Assembly (NCBI RefSeq): GCF_014332695.1
Contig: NZ_MBUA01000001.1
Coordinates: 620,001 to 684,000 of the forward strand
Direction: 5' to 3'
From: Flavihumibacter stibioxidans
Lineage (GTDB): Bacteria; Bacteroidota; Bacteroidia; Chitinophagales; Chitinophagaceae
DNA: 64,000 nt
A program made the position numbers and the translations under genes. Below the pieces are notes generated by a model. The model was not told the DNA's origin, did not search any database, and saw nothing but the letters and a program-made list of their open reading frames with translations. This document shows positions 18,386 through 26,699 of this stretch, piece after piece. The stretch's first letter is position 1, and the number at the start of each line of letters is the position of its first letter.

Positions 18386-18419
18386 GCGTCTGACGTGCGT
18401 CTGACGTACGTCAGACGCA
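18386..18419. repeat. Nested palindromic repeat, family B, copy 1
   Basis: Three 11-base half-sites: GCGTCTGACGT twice in direct orientation, then the inverse ACGTCAGACGC. The last two form a perfect 24-base palindrome (18396-18419). Each half-site is a mini-palindrome CGTC-T-GACG. It sits between the barrel-protein stop and a terminator. Confidence 0.85.
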
Positions 18420-18420
18420 T

Positions 18421-18455
18421 AAAAGAACCCGGCAGAAAACTGCCGGGTTCTTTTA
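18421..18455. terminator. Strong terminator after the outer-membrane barrel gene
   Basis: AAAAGAACCCGGCA / TGCCGGGTTCTTTT is a 14-bp perfect stem with a 6-base loop and flanking A and T runs, so it could act on either strand. Confidence 0.88.
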
Positions 18456-18468
18456 TTTAATTTAGGGC

Positions 18469-19041
18469 ATGGAACCTACCTATTTTATCCGGCCGGCATT
18501 GGCAACGGAAGCCCGCAATGATGCCCCTGCCATTTCCTCTATCTGTAAGGAAGGATTTTCGTATATCCATGCCAGTGGTTTTGTACCGGAAGACCTGGTG
18601 GCATTCTGTGAAAGTTATTATTCTCCTGCGGCAATTGCAGATGATATCAGGATGAAGGACCGGTTTTACCTGGTATTGGAAAAGTTGAAAGGACAGTTGA
18701 CAGAAAAGGTTGAAAAGGAATCAGAAATCGCAGGTTGCCTGCGCTTGTCATCTCCCAGCCTGCAACTGGCAAAAGAAGACCCCGGCGGAATAGAGTTATC
18801 CCGTTTTTATATCAGTGAAGAACATCGCAGCGGTGGCTGGGGCCGGAAGATGCTGGCCATGGCCGAAGCCAGGGCGTTGGAAATGGGGTTTAAGCGGTGC
18901 TGGCTACACGTATATATTCCCAATGCCCGCGCACAGGAGTTTTACAAGTCACTTGGATATGAGATAAAAGGCAAAGAAACACTGCATTACCGGGATAGCC
19001 ACCCTGTCGGATTTGTGATGGTGAAATCTTTACGCGTCTGA
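18469..19041 (+). CDS. GNAT family N-acetyltransferase
   Basis: 190 aa. The acetyl-CoA-binding core is visible as IELSRFYISEEHRSGGWGRK (motif A, with the RxxGxG-like turn RSGGWG) followed by MLAMAEARALEMGF and the C-terminal LHVYIPNARAQEFYKSLGYE, the standard GNAT beta5-alpha4 segment. The acceptor cannot be inferred. The last codons and the TGA stop (CGC GTC TGA) fall within family B repeat copy 2, so the C-terminal Arg-Val is repeat-encoded. The start ATG lies 14 bases after the preceding terminator. Confidence 0.88.
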   Translation: MEPTYFIRPALATEARNDAPAISSICKEGFSYIHASGFVPEDLVAFCESYYSPAAIADDIRMKDRFYLVLEKLKGQLTEKVEKESEIAGCLRLSSPSLQLAKEDPGGIELSRFYISEEHRSGGWGRKMLAMAEARALEMGFKRCWLHVYIPNARAQEFYKSLGYEIKGKETLHYRDSHPVGFVMVKSLRV

Positions 19042-19079
19042 CGTGCGTCTGACGTACGTCAGACGCACGTCAGACGCGT
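19032..19079. repeat. Nested palindromic repeat, family B, copy 2 (48-base perfect palindrome)
   Basis: Four half-sites, two GCGTCTGACGT and two inverse ACGTCAGACGC, form a perfect palindrome centred at 19055/19056. It lies between two convergent genes and supplies the TGA stop codon of each: 19039-19041 on plus and 19070-19072 on minus. Both proteins therefore end in Arg-Val. Confidence 0.92.
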
Positions 19080-19705
19080 TTACCCAAAACCCGCACCAGC
19101 TGCACAATAGCGGAAATGATAAACACCCCGCCCACCAGAAAGTTGAGTGTCCGCTGGCCGGTATTCAAACGTCTCACGAGCCAGCGACCGCCAAATATAA
19201 AAAGCAGCAACCCTGCAACCGTTCCAACCCCAATGCCAGCAGTGTATACATTGAAATATAAACTGCCGGACTGCAGCAGCTTCACACTAAAAAGATAACT
19301 GCTCCACATAAACCAGAACGGGATCTGAACAGGGTTCACGGCACTCATGGTTACCCCCAGCCAAAAGCGATTAACAGTGTTATCGAGTAACAAATTCTTT
19401 TTCTGTGTTCCCTGCCTTCTTGCTGCAAGCAGGCTGCTGATGCCCAACACTGAAAAAAGCACCACGGTGGCCCATTCCATCCAGTAAAACACCTTTTGGT
19501 TGGCCATGATCCAATCAACCCCCTTCAAGGACAGGCGAACGTAGATCAATTCCACAATCGCCACACCCAGCGCAAAAAGGAGCGCCCGGCGGGTCGATTC
19601 CTGAACGCCGATCTGCATGGCGGCCATGTTCAGCGTACCCAGGGGCAGGCTGCCCAGGAAACTGATTACCAGGCCAGCTGCAAACAGACTTAACAGGCTA
19701 AACAT
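19070..19705 (-). CDS. LysE family amino-acid exporter-like protein
   Basis: 211 aa inner-membrane protein with about six hydrophobic segments. The first segment has FLGSLPLGTLNMAAMQIGVQ, matching the LysE/RhtB Gly-Pro signature region, and NPVQIPFWFMWSSYL in the middle corresponds to the conserved NPK-like site. It is the last gene of a four-gene minus-strand operon; its ATG (19703-19705) overlaps the end of the ATP-grasp gene by 8 bases (TATGTTTAG). A longer frame from TTG 19729 is less likely. The pairing with an ATP-grasp ligase suggests export of a product or related amino compound, which is inference. Confidence 0.85.
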   Translation of the reverse strand: MFSLLSLFAAGLVISFLGSLPLGTLNMAAMQIGVQESTRRALLFALGVAIVELIYVRLSLKGVDWIMANQKVFYWMEWATVVLFSVLGISSLLAARRQGTQKKNLLLDNTVNRFWLGVTMSAVNPVQIPFWFMWSSYLFSVKLLQSGSLYFNVYTAGIGVGTVAGLLLFIFGGRWLVRRLNTGQRTLNFLVGGVFIISAIVQLVRVLGKRV

Positions 19706-20762
19706 ATAACTGCTCCATCTTTTGTTCAAAGGCCGTGTTGTCGCGGAACATCTGACGGCCTTCGGCGAAACTCATATAAGGTATGCCTTTTTTGTGGTTG
19801 GCGCGACTGATCCTGAACAACCAGAACCAGTGCCTGATAATCTCATTCCAGGCATAGAATACACTATGCCGCGGATCATAAATATGGGTAGGCTCAGAAC
19901 CTGCGCCGTTGAGCTCAATAATTGAAAAAGCTTCGCCTTTTCGCAACTTTTCCCAACTCTCATAACGGATATCCAGCCGACCATAATAAAAACCGGGAAT
20001 TTTTGTACACAAAGTATTAAACACGTCTTGCAGTTCAGCATCCACCAGATCTGTATCATCCAGGAATTTAGATCCCCGCGCATGGTTTCCATAGGGCACC
20101 AAAACCTGTTCCACCCCATTGGGCAGTACGGCATCCAGGAAACCGGAATGCATTTGTTCCAGGGCCTGCAACTGTAGGATAAAGCGTTTTTCTTTCAAGA
20201 TTAGTTGCCGTATTGTCTGTATTCCATCGCCTGTAACCTTTACAAATTCCTTCCTAACGATACCGGTTATGCGCCCACATGTTTCATCCGGCATCCGGCA
20301 GAAGAACACACCCGCTTCTTTTTCAAAATGGATATATTCCTGCACCAAAAAATCCATTGGCGACTCCTCGCAATAGCGTGCCAGTTCAGCTTCGTCATCC
20401 AGTTTACGCACCCCCATCCCCTTGGCTCCGATATCGGGTTTGGCAATCAAAGGGTACCTGAAACCTGCCTCCCTTACCGCGTGAACAACTGCCGAAACAT
20501 CAGCCGGCAGGGCAAAAAACATGGTACGGGGATAGGTCCCTGCAGGAAGGATATCATAGATTTTTTTCTTCGACTCCATCATGAAACCACCTGTTTCTAT
20601 GGATGGATTGGAAGCAGAAAAAAAGAACAGCGCCCGTGCCCGCGCCGCCAGCAAAAAATAAACCGGCAGGATCGGTCCGTACACAACGGCGAAGGGCCAG
20701 TACTCCCAGTTCAGCAATCGGATGAAAAACGGCCGGTGTAAGAGACGTTGAAATGTATTCAT
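19698..20762 (-). CDS. ATP-grasp domain protein (D-Ala-D-Ala-ligase-like fold)
   Basis: 354 aa. The N-terminal section (NWEYWPFAVVYGPILPVYF) is hydrophobic and probably membrane-associated. The ATP-grasp fold follows: PLIAKPDIGAKGMGVRKL (ATP-binding Lys and Gly-rich loop), DFLVQEYIHF, then YGRLDIRYESWEKL and FSIIELNGAGSEPTHIYDP, where the Asp, Glu and Asn are the Mg-ATP ligands. Such enzymes join a carboxylate to an amine or thiol; the substrate is unknown. The start overlaps the NRDE gene stop by 4 bases (ATGA) and the stop overlaps the LysE start, so the three are likely translated together. Confidence 0.85.
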   Translation of the reverse strand: MNTFQRLLHRPFFIRLLNWEYWPFAVVYGPILPVYFLLAARARALFFFSASNPSIETGGFMMESKKKIYDILPAGTYPRTMFFALPADVSAVVHAVREAGFRYPLIAKPDIGAKGMGVRKLDDEAELARYCEESPMDFLVQEYIHFEKEAGVFFCRMPDETCGRITGIVRKEFVKVTGDGIQTIRQLILKEKRFILQLQALEQMHSGFLDAVLPNGVEQVLVPYGNHARGSKFLDDTDLVDAELQDVFNTLCTKIPGFYYGRLDIRYESWEKLRKGEAFSIIELNGAGSEPTHIYDPRHSVFYAWNEIIRHWFWLFRISRANHKKGIPYMSFAEGRQMFRDNTAFEQKMEQLYV

Positions 20763-21490
20763 GAATGGGTAACAGGGACTTTTGTAAGGGAAACCTCCAC
20801 CTGGAAATGTGCATCCTCCAGTAGGTCCGTATAAAACATCGTGGCCGTATTGGGCGTTTTTTCCATGGAAGTGATGCTCACCGTCAGCATTTCGTTGTTG
20901 CGGTTCATGCGGATTCCGTTGTGTTCGTCGCCGGCGCCGCCAAACAGATGAAAGGACCTCACCGCCTGTATATCCGGTGAAGGATGCTGCAATAGCCAGG
21001 CATGAAACCAGTCCTTCCGCTGCCTGATCACCTCATCACTGTAAAGTGTAACCGAAGACCATATCTGCGGTTCTGAAGCATCCATAAAGCGCGAATGTTT
21101 CCTGCTGCCATCCCAGCGGTTCTCCTGCAACATTCCATCCTGGAACAATACAATCGTAAACGGTTCAATATTTTCCAGCGAAACACTTTCAAACCCTTCA
21201 AACAGGTTATCGGTCGCAGCAATATCCAAAAACACCAGTCCCCTGCTTTTCCTGTATGGATATACCGGCTCATGCTTTTGCCAGCCACCGTTCAGCAGCA
21301 CTGCCATCTGGCCGTTTTCCTTCATGGTGATCCAGGTTCCGGCTGCATCGGGGTCCCTGGGGAATACCAGCCGATGCCCGTTCATTTCGTAGGAAGCGGG
21401 CGGCAGGGCGCGGGAGCGGACAATTTTTTCATCCCGGTTGGAAGTAATAAGTACCCCCGAATCGGTGGGCAAATACGTTACTGTGCACAT
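20759..21490 (-). CDS. NRDE (TANGO2-like) family protein
   Basis: 243 aa. MCTVTYLP at the N-terminus exposes Cys2, a possible Ntn-hydrolase nucleophile after Met removal. The family motif is SNRDE at residues 17-21, followed by FPRDPDAAGTWITMKENGQM and LLNGGW. The family is related to TANGO2, linked to haem or lipid handling in eukaryotes, with no settled bacterial function. It overlaps the upstream DinB gene by 13 bases and the downstream ATP-grasp gene by 4, placing it in the middle of a compact operon. Confidence 0.85.
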   Translation of the reverse strand: MCTVTYLPTDSGVLITSNRDEKIVRSRALPPASYEMNGHRLVFPRDPDAAGTWITMKENGQMAVLLNGGWQKHEPVYPYRKSRGLVFLDIAATDNLFEGFESVSLENIEPFTIVLFQDGMLQENRWDGSRKHSRFMDASEPQIWSSVTLYSDEVIRQRKDWFHAWLLQHPSPDIQAVRSFHLFGGAGDEHNGIRMNRNNEMLTVSITSMEKTPNTATMFYTDLLEDAHFQVEVSLTKVPVTHS

Positions 21491-21978
21491 GTTTTTCTGT
21501 ACTTCATGGTAGAGGAAGCTACCCCAAACCCTTCAGGAATTGTGATATCGGATACTTCAAGCAGGCCCACTTTAATCAGGGCCATATGGTGGATGGTATG
21601 CTCCAGGTTGTAGGCGATCTCGCGCCAGAAATTGGTGTCGAGCTGCACCTGTTCATTGGTTTCGGCATCATATCCGGCATGCAGCTGCATGGATTTGTTT
21701 GGCAGTGTCAATGCGGCGCAGATCTCGGGCATCAGGGCCACTGCAAAATCCTTATCGGTTTCTATGCGCATGTCCCGCTTCCGGGCTTCATAATTCACCA
21801 GTCCGGAGAAATGACCGTTTACCAGGCACTGGTACATCTCGATGATATGCCTGGTATGCTGGCCGATGGTGGCACCGGACAGGGTTTTGCAAACCTGGGT
21901 GTACTGTGCCGGGGACAGTTGTTCAAGGATACCTTTTAATTGGTCAAAAGCGTTTTTAACAGCGTGTGTCAACTGCAT
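21478..21978 (-). CDS. DinB family protein, first gene of a four-gene operon
   Basis: 166 aa, cytoplasmic. Metal-ligand histidines fit the DinB pattern: GATIGQHTRHIIEMYQCLV, then YNLEHTIHHMALIKVGLLE with the late His cluster. It probably forms a four-helix bundle. It overlaps the NRDE gene by 13 bases. A conserved neighbourhood with NRDE and ATP-grasp would point to a thiol or amide chemistry, but this is only suggested by context. The start ATG at 21976-21978 gives MQLTHAVKNAFDQLK. Confidence 0.8.
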   Translation of the reverse strand: MQLTHAVKNAFDQLKGILEQLSPAQYTQVCKTLSGATIGQHTRHIIEMYQCLVNGHFSGLVNYEARKRDMRIETDKDFAVALMPEICAALTLPNKSMQLHAGYDAETNEQVQLDTNFWREIAYNLEHTIHHMALIKVGLLEVSDITIPEGFGVASSTMKYRKTCAQ

Positions 21979-22040
21979 GCTGGAAGATTGTTTAGTCCGA
22001 ATTTAATGATTTTTTAACCCCTGCGAAGATAGGGTGGAAA

Positions 22041-22589
22041 TTAATCTTTTGCCAACACTTTCAATTGAACGGTCACTTCGTCAGACAGGGATATACTTCC
22101 CCCTCCCACCTTGAAATCGCGGCGGTTGATGGTGAAACTTCCCTGGAAAAGCATACCGCCCGAAAAAGGGCCTGCGCGGAACAGCAACGGAATTGTTCGC
22201 GTAGTGGATTTGATGGTTACAGCCGCATCCATTAAATAGGTTCCCGGCTCCTTTCCTGCCCTGATGTTGCCGGCGCGAACCAGGATCCGCGGGTGCTGCT
22301 CCACCGCGAAGTATTTATCCCCCCGCAAATGCCGGTTTCGCATATTGATGCCCGTTTCTATGGTGGTGGCTTCTACTGAAACTTCCATACTGCCCGCTGA
22401 CGCATGAGCGGGGTCGAAAACTATGTTCCCCTTCAGTCCCCTGAAACTGCCCTTCACCGGTGATCCGAAATTGTTAATAATGAATTCCACCCTTGACTCC
22501 GCATCCACCGGGTGAAGGACCTGCGCCGGGGCATACTGAATGCCAAAGCTGACCATAAAAAGAACCGTTATCATAACTGACTTCATCAT
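22041..22589 (-). CDS. YceI family periplasmic lipid-binding-like protein
   Basis: 183 aa from the ATG at 22587-22589 (a second ATG follows immediately), which begins a signal peptide ending near YAPAQ. The YceI lipocalin-like barrel is indicated by SRVEFIINNFGSPVKGSFRG, GNIVFDPAHASAGSMEVSVE, NRHLRGDKYFAVEQHPRI and the C-terminal FKVGGGSISLSDEVTVQLKV. The family binds polyisoprenoid or amide-type lipids in the periplasm. A longer frame to 22652 would bury the signal peptide and is rejected. Confidence 0.92.
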   Translation of the reverse strand: MMKSVMITVLFMVSFGIQYAPAQVLHPVDAESRVEFIINNFGSPVKGSFRGLKGNIVFDPAHASAGSMEVSVEATTIETGINMRNRHLRGDKYFAVEQHPRILVRAGNIRAGKEPGTYLMDAAVTIKSTTRTIPLLFRAGPFSGGMLFQGSFTINRRDFKVGGGSISLSDEVTVQLKVLAKD

Positions 22590-22717
22590 CTTCCTCAAGT
22601 TATAATTAATTCCCGCACCAGGTATACACCTGCTTTGTGGCAAATTAGTCAATTTGCCCCCCTAACAACTGTTTGTAATTGGTTCAATTCTTATAGATTT
22701 ACAAAAAATATCGCTTC

Positions 22718-23497
22718 ATGCAGGTTCCAACGATGGCTGAGTTGATGGCCAGTGGCGAATCACCAGAAGTACTGTTCTGGGTGGGTTGCGCCGGCAGTTT
22801 TGATCAGCGTGCCCAAAAGATCACGAAAGCATTTGCCCATATACTGAACACTGTAGGCGTGAAATTCGCCATACTCGGCAAGGAGGAAATGTGTACCGGA
22901 GATCCCGTTCGCCGGGCCGGCAACGAGTTCATGTTCCAGATGATGGCCTACCAGAATATCCAGATCCTTAATGGTTACGGCATCAAAAAAATTGTAACCA
23001 CCTGCCCCCATTGTTTCAATACCCTGAAAAACGAATACCCCGAACTTGGAGGCACATACGATGTGATACACCATGCCACCTACCTGCAGCAACTGATCGA
23101 TGATGGTCGCATCAAACTTAAAGAGGGTGGCGTTTTTAAAGGAAAGAAAATCACCTACCACGATTCCTGTTACCTGGGACGTGCCAATAATATCTACGAA
23201 GCACCACGCAAAGTACTGGAAGCCCTTGATGCCGAACTGGTAGAGATGAAACGCTGCCGTACCAACGGACTCTGTTGCGGAGCCGGCGGCGCCCAGATGT
23301 TCAAGGAAGAGGAAAAGGGAACAACCCGCGTCAACTGGGAGCGCACCAGCGAAGCCCTTGAAACCGGTGCCAGTGTAGTGGCATCTGCCTGCCCTTTTTG
23401 CAATACCATGATGACTGATGGCATCAAGACAAAAGAGAAGGAAGACAGCGTGCAGGTGCTGGATATCGCCGAACTGATTGCTATGAATCTGCCATAA
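22718..23497 (+). CDS. (Fe-S)-binding protein with two CCG domains (HdrB/LutA-like)
   Basis: 259 aa with duplicated cysteine-rich CCG domains. First repeat: FWVGCAGSFDQR, EEMCTGDPVRRAGN, VTTCPHCFNTL. Second repeat: HDSCYLGRANN, NGLCCGAGGAQMF, ASACPFCNTMM. The first domain has a single Cys where the second has the CC pair. Such subunits occur in heterodisulfide reductase, glycolate oxidase and LutABC lactate-utilisation complexes. In Bacteroidota this gene often follows a 4Fe-4S oxidoreductase gene; no such partner is adjacent, so the electron donor is unknown. Followed by a clear terminator. Confidence 0.88.
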   Translation: MQVPTMAELMASGESPEVLFWVGCAGSFDQRAQKITKAFAHILNTVGVKFAILGKEEMCTGDPVRRAGNEFMFQMMAYQNIQILNGYGIKKIVTTCPHCFNTLKNEYPELGGTYDVIHHATYLQQLIDDGRIKLKEGGVFKGKKITYHDSCYLGRANNIYEAPRKVLEALDAELVEMKRCRTNGLCCGAGGAQMFKEEEKGTTRVNWERTSEALETGASVVASACPFCNTMMTDGIKTKEKEDSVQVLDIAELIAMNLP

Positions 23498-23499
23498 AT

Positions 23500-23527
23500 A
23501 AAGCCCCGGATTTGCCGGGGCTTTAAA
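23500..23527 (+). terminator. Terminator after the Fe-S protein gene
   Basis: AAAGCCCCGG-ATTTG-CCGGGGCTTT, a perfect 10-bp stem with a 5-base loop, starting three bases after the stop. Its symmetry would also serve the convergent OmpA-like gene. Confidence 0.88.
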
Positions 23528-23546
23528 ATTTCAGGAGCGGCAGGCC

Positions 23547-24428
23547 TTATTTATTCACCGGCTCCAGCAACTTGAAGAACTGGTCAAGTTGTGGTAAGAT
23601 GATAATTCTTGTCCTGCGGTTGAGGGCCCTGTTTTCCTTTGTTTCATTATCCACCAATGGATTGTATTCACTGCGTCCTGCAGCGGCCATCTTTTGCGGA
23701 GACATTCCATATTCATCCTGCAGGATCCGGATGACTGAAGTGGCGCGCTTCACACTGAGATCCCAGTTGTCCAGCAATACATCCCTCCGGTATGGTACAT
23801 TGTCTGTGTGGCCTTCCACCATAAACTCAATATCGGGCTGGTTCTTCAACACGGTGGCAACTTTTCCCAAAACAATTTTCGCTTTTTCGGTTACCACATA
23901 ACTTCCGCTTTTAAACAATAGCTTGTCTGAGATGTCGATATACACCACACCCTTATCCACTTTAATATTGATATCTTCATCATCCAGGTTACCAATGGCC
24001 CCTTTCAGATTCAATACCAGCGCCATGTTCAGTGAATCCTTATGAGCCATCTGTTGCTGAAGGGTCTGGATATAGGCATCCTTTGAACCAATATTCTCCA
24101 TGGATTTTCTTATGCTTTCCGCCTGTTGTTTTGATATAACCGCCATGTTCTCCAACTGTGCCAGTGCCTGGGTATTATTTTCCTTCAGGAAAGCCACCTG
24201 GTTGCGAAGATCATCGATCTGCCTGTTCATTTCCCCGTTGTCTTTTACCAGGGATGCATTCTGGGCGGTGAGATTTGTTTTATCCGTATTGCAGGCAGAC
24301 AGTGTACTTTCCAACGCCCTGATCCTGTTGTCAGAATCGGCCTGTAGCGCTTTGTACTTTTTGCTGCTGACGCAGGATAGAAGTATCACCGGCAACGCCA
24401 TTGCAAGCAGCATGGATTTAACTTTCAT
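23547..24428 (-). CDS. OmpA-family lipoprotein with coiled coil
   Basis: 293 aa. The N-terminal sequence ends in a lipobox (VILLSC, Cys at residue 19), so it should be a lipoprotein. Residues ~25-130 are a long coiled coil with repeated charged heptads. The C-terminal OmpA/MotB peptidoglycan-binding domain shows LLFKSGSYVVTEKAKIVL, IEFMVEGHTDNVPYRRDVL, NWDLSVKRATSVIRIL and ENRALNRRTRIIIL, with the Asp and Arg residues that grip diaminopimelate. It probably tethers the outer membrane to the cell wall. It stands alone, divergent from the DsrE-like gene. Confidence 0.92.
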   Translation of the reverse strand: MKVKSMLLAMALPVILLSCVSSKKYKALQADSDNRIRALESTLSACNTDKTNLTAQNASLVKDNGEMNRQIDDLRNQVAFLKENNTQALAQLENMAVISKQQAESIRKSMENIGSKDAYIQTLQQQMAHKDSLNMALVLNLKGAIGNLDDEDINIKVDKGVVYIDISDKLLFKSGSYVVTEKAKIVLGKVATVLKNQPDIEFMVEGHTDNVPYRRDVLLDNWDLSVKRATSVIRILQDEYGMSPQKMAAAGRSEYNPLVDNETKENRALNRRTRIIILPQLDQFFKLLEPVNK

Positions 24429-24561
24429 ATGTAATAATTTTAAGATTAAAAATAACAGGATAACAATTTACCATAATATGAAGTTATTGCTTGTTCACGG
24501 GCACGCGAATGATGAAAATCATTAACTTGATTCCCATTCGTCAATCGCCAATCCAACTTAA

Positions 24562-25155
24562 ATGCTTAAGAAATTCCTGCTATTGCTGATGATCTGTTCT
24601 GCTTTTATTGCAGCAACAGCGCAAACCACCCTAACGGACAGTGCCAAACAGGCAAAAAGAGTCGCTCTTTCCACCTATCCCTTACTGAATGCAGGAGAAA
24701 ACAGCGGGGTATTACCGGTCCCTGTCATTACCGAAAGACCTGATCCAAACCTGGATTATAAGTTCCTCTTTGATTTTGTAGTGAAGAATCCTGATTCACT
24801 GGCCGGAGAGTTGAACAGCGGACTGGTGGAAATTGCCCGCAGGCTGAACCTGCATGCGGCGTGTGGCATACCTGCCAAAAAATTGTTCCCCGTTATCATT
24901 GTCCATTCGGCAGCCATCAATGCAGTAAAAACCAATGAATCTTACCGGAAAAAATTCAACCTGGACAATCCCAATATCAGGCTCATCGGGCAACTGCAGC
25001 AACTGGGCGCCAGATTTATTGTTTGCGGACAAACCATGCAGTTTAATGACCTCAGGCAGGACGATCTATTGCCGGGCATGGGCATATCCCTCTCCGCCCA
25101 GACAATGCTTTCCTTTTACCAGCTAAAAGGATATGTGTTATTTAAAATTCAATAA
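24562..25155 (+). CDS. Secreted DsrE-like protein
   Basis: 197 aa with a signal peptide ending near ATAQT. The C-terminal 110 residues resemble DsrE/DsrF-like sulfur-relay folds: KLFPVIIVHSAAINAVKT, IRLIGQLQQLGARFIVCGQT (the Cys in the position of the family's active-site Cys) and LPGMGISLSAQTMLSFYQLK. DsrE proteins are usually cytoplasmic, but periplasmic forms exist in Bacteroidota. The preceding 70 residues with YPLLNAGENSGVLPVP are not part of the domain. Role unknown. Confidence 0.7.
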   Translation: MLKKFLLLLMICSAFIAATAQTTLTDSAKQAKRVALSTYPLLNAGENSGVLPVPVITERPDPNLDYKFLFDFVVKNPDSLAGELNSGLVEIARRLNLHAACGIPAKKLFPVIIVHSAAINAVKTNESYRKKFNLDNPNIRLIGQLQQLGARFIVCGQTMQFNDLRQDDLLPGMGISLSAQTMLSFYQLKGYVLFKIQ

Positions 25156-25185
25156 CCGCGGTAAGGCTTAATTCCGGCGAATCCC

Positions 25186-25193
25186 TACATTTG
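25186..25193 (+). promoter_or_regulatory. Bacteroidota -7 element just before the DUF1684 gene
   Basis: TACATTTG matches TAnnTTTG and ends four bases before the ATG at 25198. If used, the transcript would be leaderless or nearly so. Confidence 0.4.
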
Positions 25194-25197
25194 ATTC

Positions 25198-26088
25198 ATG
25201 AAGTATTCACTCCGTTTTCTAATGGTACTGGCTGGTGCGTTTATAGCTTTTAATAACGGAAAGGCCCAGACGACAAATTCTTACCTGCAGGAAATTGAGC
25301 AATGGGACAGTTCCCGCATTCATTACCTGAAAAGCGAAGAGGGCTGGCTGAACCTTGAAGGCCTGTTCTGGCTGAAGGAAGGGAAAAACAGTTTTGGCAG
25401 CAATCCTTCCAGCCAGCTGGTATTTCCGGGAAATATCCTGCCCGCAGATGCCGGCTATTTTGAGCGGCAAGGCAATTCAGTGCGACTTTTCCCCACGGAA
25501 CATACCGGTATACTGGTGAATGGCCAGGTCATGAAAGATGCAGTGGTTTACAATAAAGACCTCCTGCCTGCCCCAGTCATGTCCTATGGCAGCCTGCGCT
25601 GGACCATTATTCAGCGGGAGGACAAAATCGGTATCCGCCTGCGTAATCTGAGCAGCAGACACCTCCGGGAATTCAGGGGTATTGAGAGGTTTGCGGTGGA
25701 TCCTGCATGGAAGGTTGATGCCAGGCTTGAAAGAGGCAATCCTTTTCATACTGTTTCCATAACCAATGTGCTCGGACAAACCACTGAACAGCGCTCTCCC
25801 GGCAAACTGGTTTTTACCCTGAAAGGAAAACAATATTCACTTGATGCCCTGGAAGAGGGTGACCAGTTGTTCATCATCTTCGGTGACCTGACCAGTGGAG
25901 AAACCACCTATCCTTCCGGAAGGTATATGTATGCACGCAAACCGGGGCCGGACGGCATCACAACGCTTGATTTCAACAAGGCCTATAATCCTCCATGCGC
26001 CTTTACCCCTCATGCCACCTGCCCTATTCCACCACCACAGAATATATTACCGGTGGCGGTTATTGCGGGGGAGAAAAACTATCATTGA
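25198..26088 (+). CDS. DUF1684 domain secreted protein
   Basis: 296 aa with a signal peptide ending near GKAQ. The DUF1684 signature EGWLNLEGLFWLKEGKNSFG occurs at residues ~48-67, with the FHA-like beta-rich middle and the highly conserved C-terminal block TTLDFNKAYNPPCAFTPHAT followed by CPIPPPQN. The function of the family is unknown. Its TGA stop is immediately followed by the stop of the convergent gene, with the sequence TGATCA serving both. Confidence 0.9.
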   Translation: MKYSLRFLMVLAGAFIAFNNGKAQTTNSYLQEIEQWDSSRIHYLKSEEGWLNLEGLFWLKEGKNSFGSNPSSQLVFPGNILPADAGYFERQGNSVRLFPTEHTGILVNGQVMKDAVVYNKDLLPAPVMSYGSLRWTIIQREDKIGIRLRNLSSRHLREFRGIERFAVDPAWKVDARLERGNPFHTVSITNVLGQTTEQRSPGKLVFTLKGKQYSLDALEEGDQLFIIFGDLTSGETTYPSGRYMYARKPGPDGITTLDFNKAYNPPCAFTPHATCPIPPPQNILPVAVIAGEKNYH

Positions 26089-26490
26089 TCAATTCCTCAT
26101 GGCATTGACAACCTGGTAGGTGTCTGCATATTGCTGGAAACTGATGGCTTTGTTATCCTTTACCCGCCAGATATGAACAAACTGCGCATGCATGGACTTG
26201 CCGGTTAATTTATTCACCCCGTTGTACCGCCCCGTTACTACTACTGAGTCATCCACTGTGGTATAAAAGACCATGTCCGACAGTGCGAAATTGTCCCAGT
26301 CGGCTGCAATGCGGCCAAACACACCTTCTGCAACAGCCTGGGGACCGATATAAGGGTTACGGTCTGAATAAGGAAAATTATCGGCCTCATTCCAAATTAT
26401 TGCCGGGTCCATTGTGCCCAGGAATGTGGGGAAATCGCCCTTTGCAACTGCATCATACATGGATTTGACGATGCCTGTTTCTTTTTCCAT
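26089..26490 (-). CDS. SnoaL/NTF2-like fold protein
   Basis: 133 aa from the ATG at 26488-26490 (MEKETGIVKSMYDAVAKGDF). The cone-shaped NTF2-like fold is suggested by FLGTMDPAIIWNEADNFPY, DMVFYTTVDDSVVVTGRYNG and the strand FVHIWRVKDNKAISFQQYAD. Members range from ketosteroid isomerases to stress-linked pocket proteins; no catalytic residues are diagnostic. The longer frame beginning at 26559 has no plausible start. Its stop abuts that of the DUF1684 gene. Confidence 0.82.
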   Translation of the reverse strand: MEKETGIVKSMYDAVAKGDFPTFLGTMDPAIIWNEADNFPYSDRNPYIGPQAVAEGVFGRIAADWDNFALSDMVFYTTVDDSVVVTGRYNGVNKLTGKSMHAQFVHIWRVKDNKAISFQQYADTYQVVNAMRN

Positions 26491-26699
26491 CTTGTAAGCT
26501 TTTAGGAAATATAAAAATTGCTTTAATCGGGAAGCATTCAGGGGGGAGGATATGCGCAAATATCATTAAGAATACAATATGTAAATTAGGGTAATCCTGC
26601 CATAATCCGGCGATTATTAAAACTGAACCAGGCTTGCTATACGGATTGGTTCATATGCCAAAACCGCCAATGAATCGTGTTAATAATTACCTTGCCATT

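Noticed and set aside
18386-19079. Possible CRISPR array from repeated 11-base units
   Set aside because: The units are contiguous or inverted, with no spacers of regular length and no cas genes; they are palindromic intergenic repeats.
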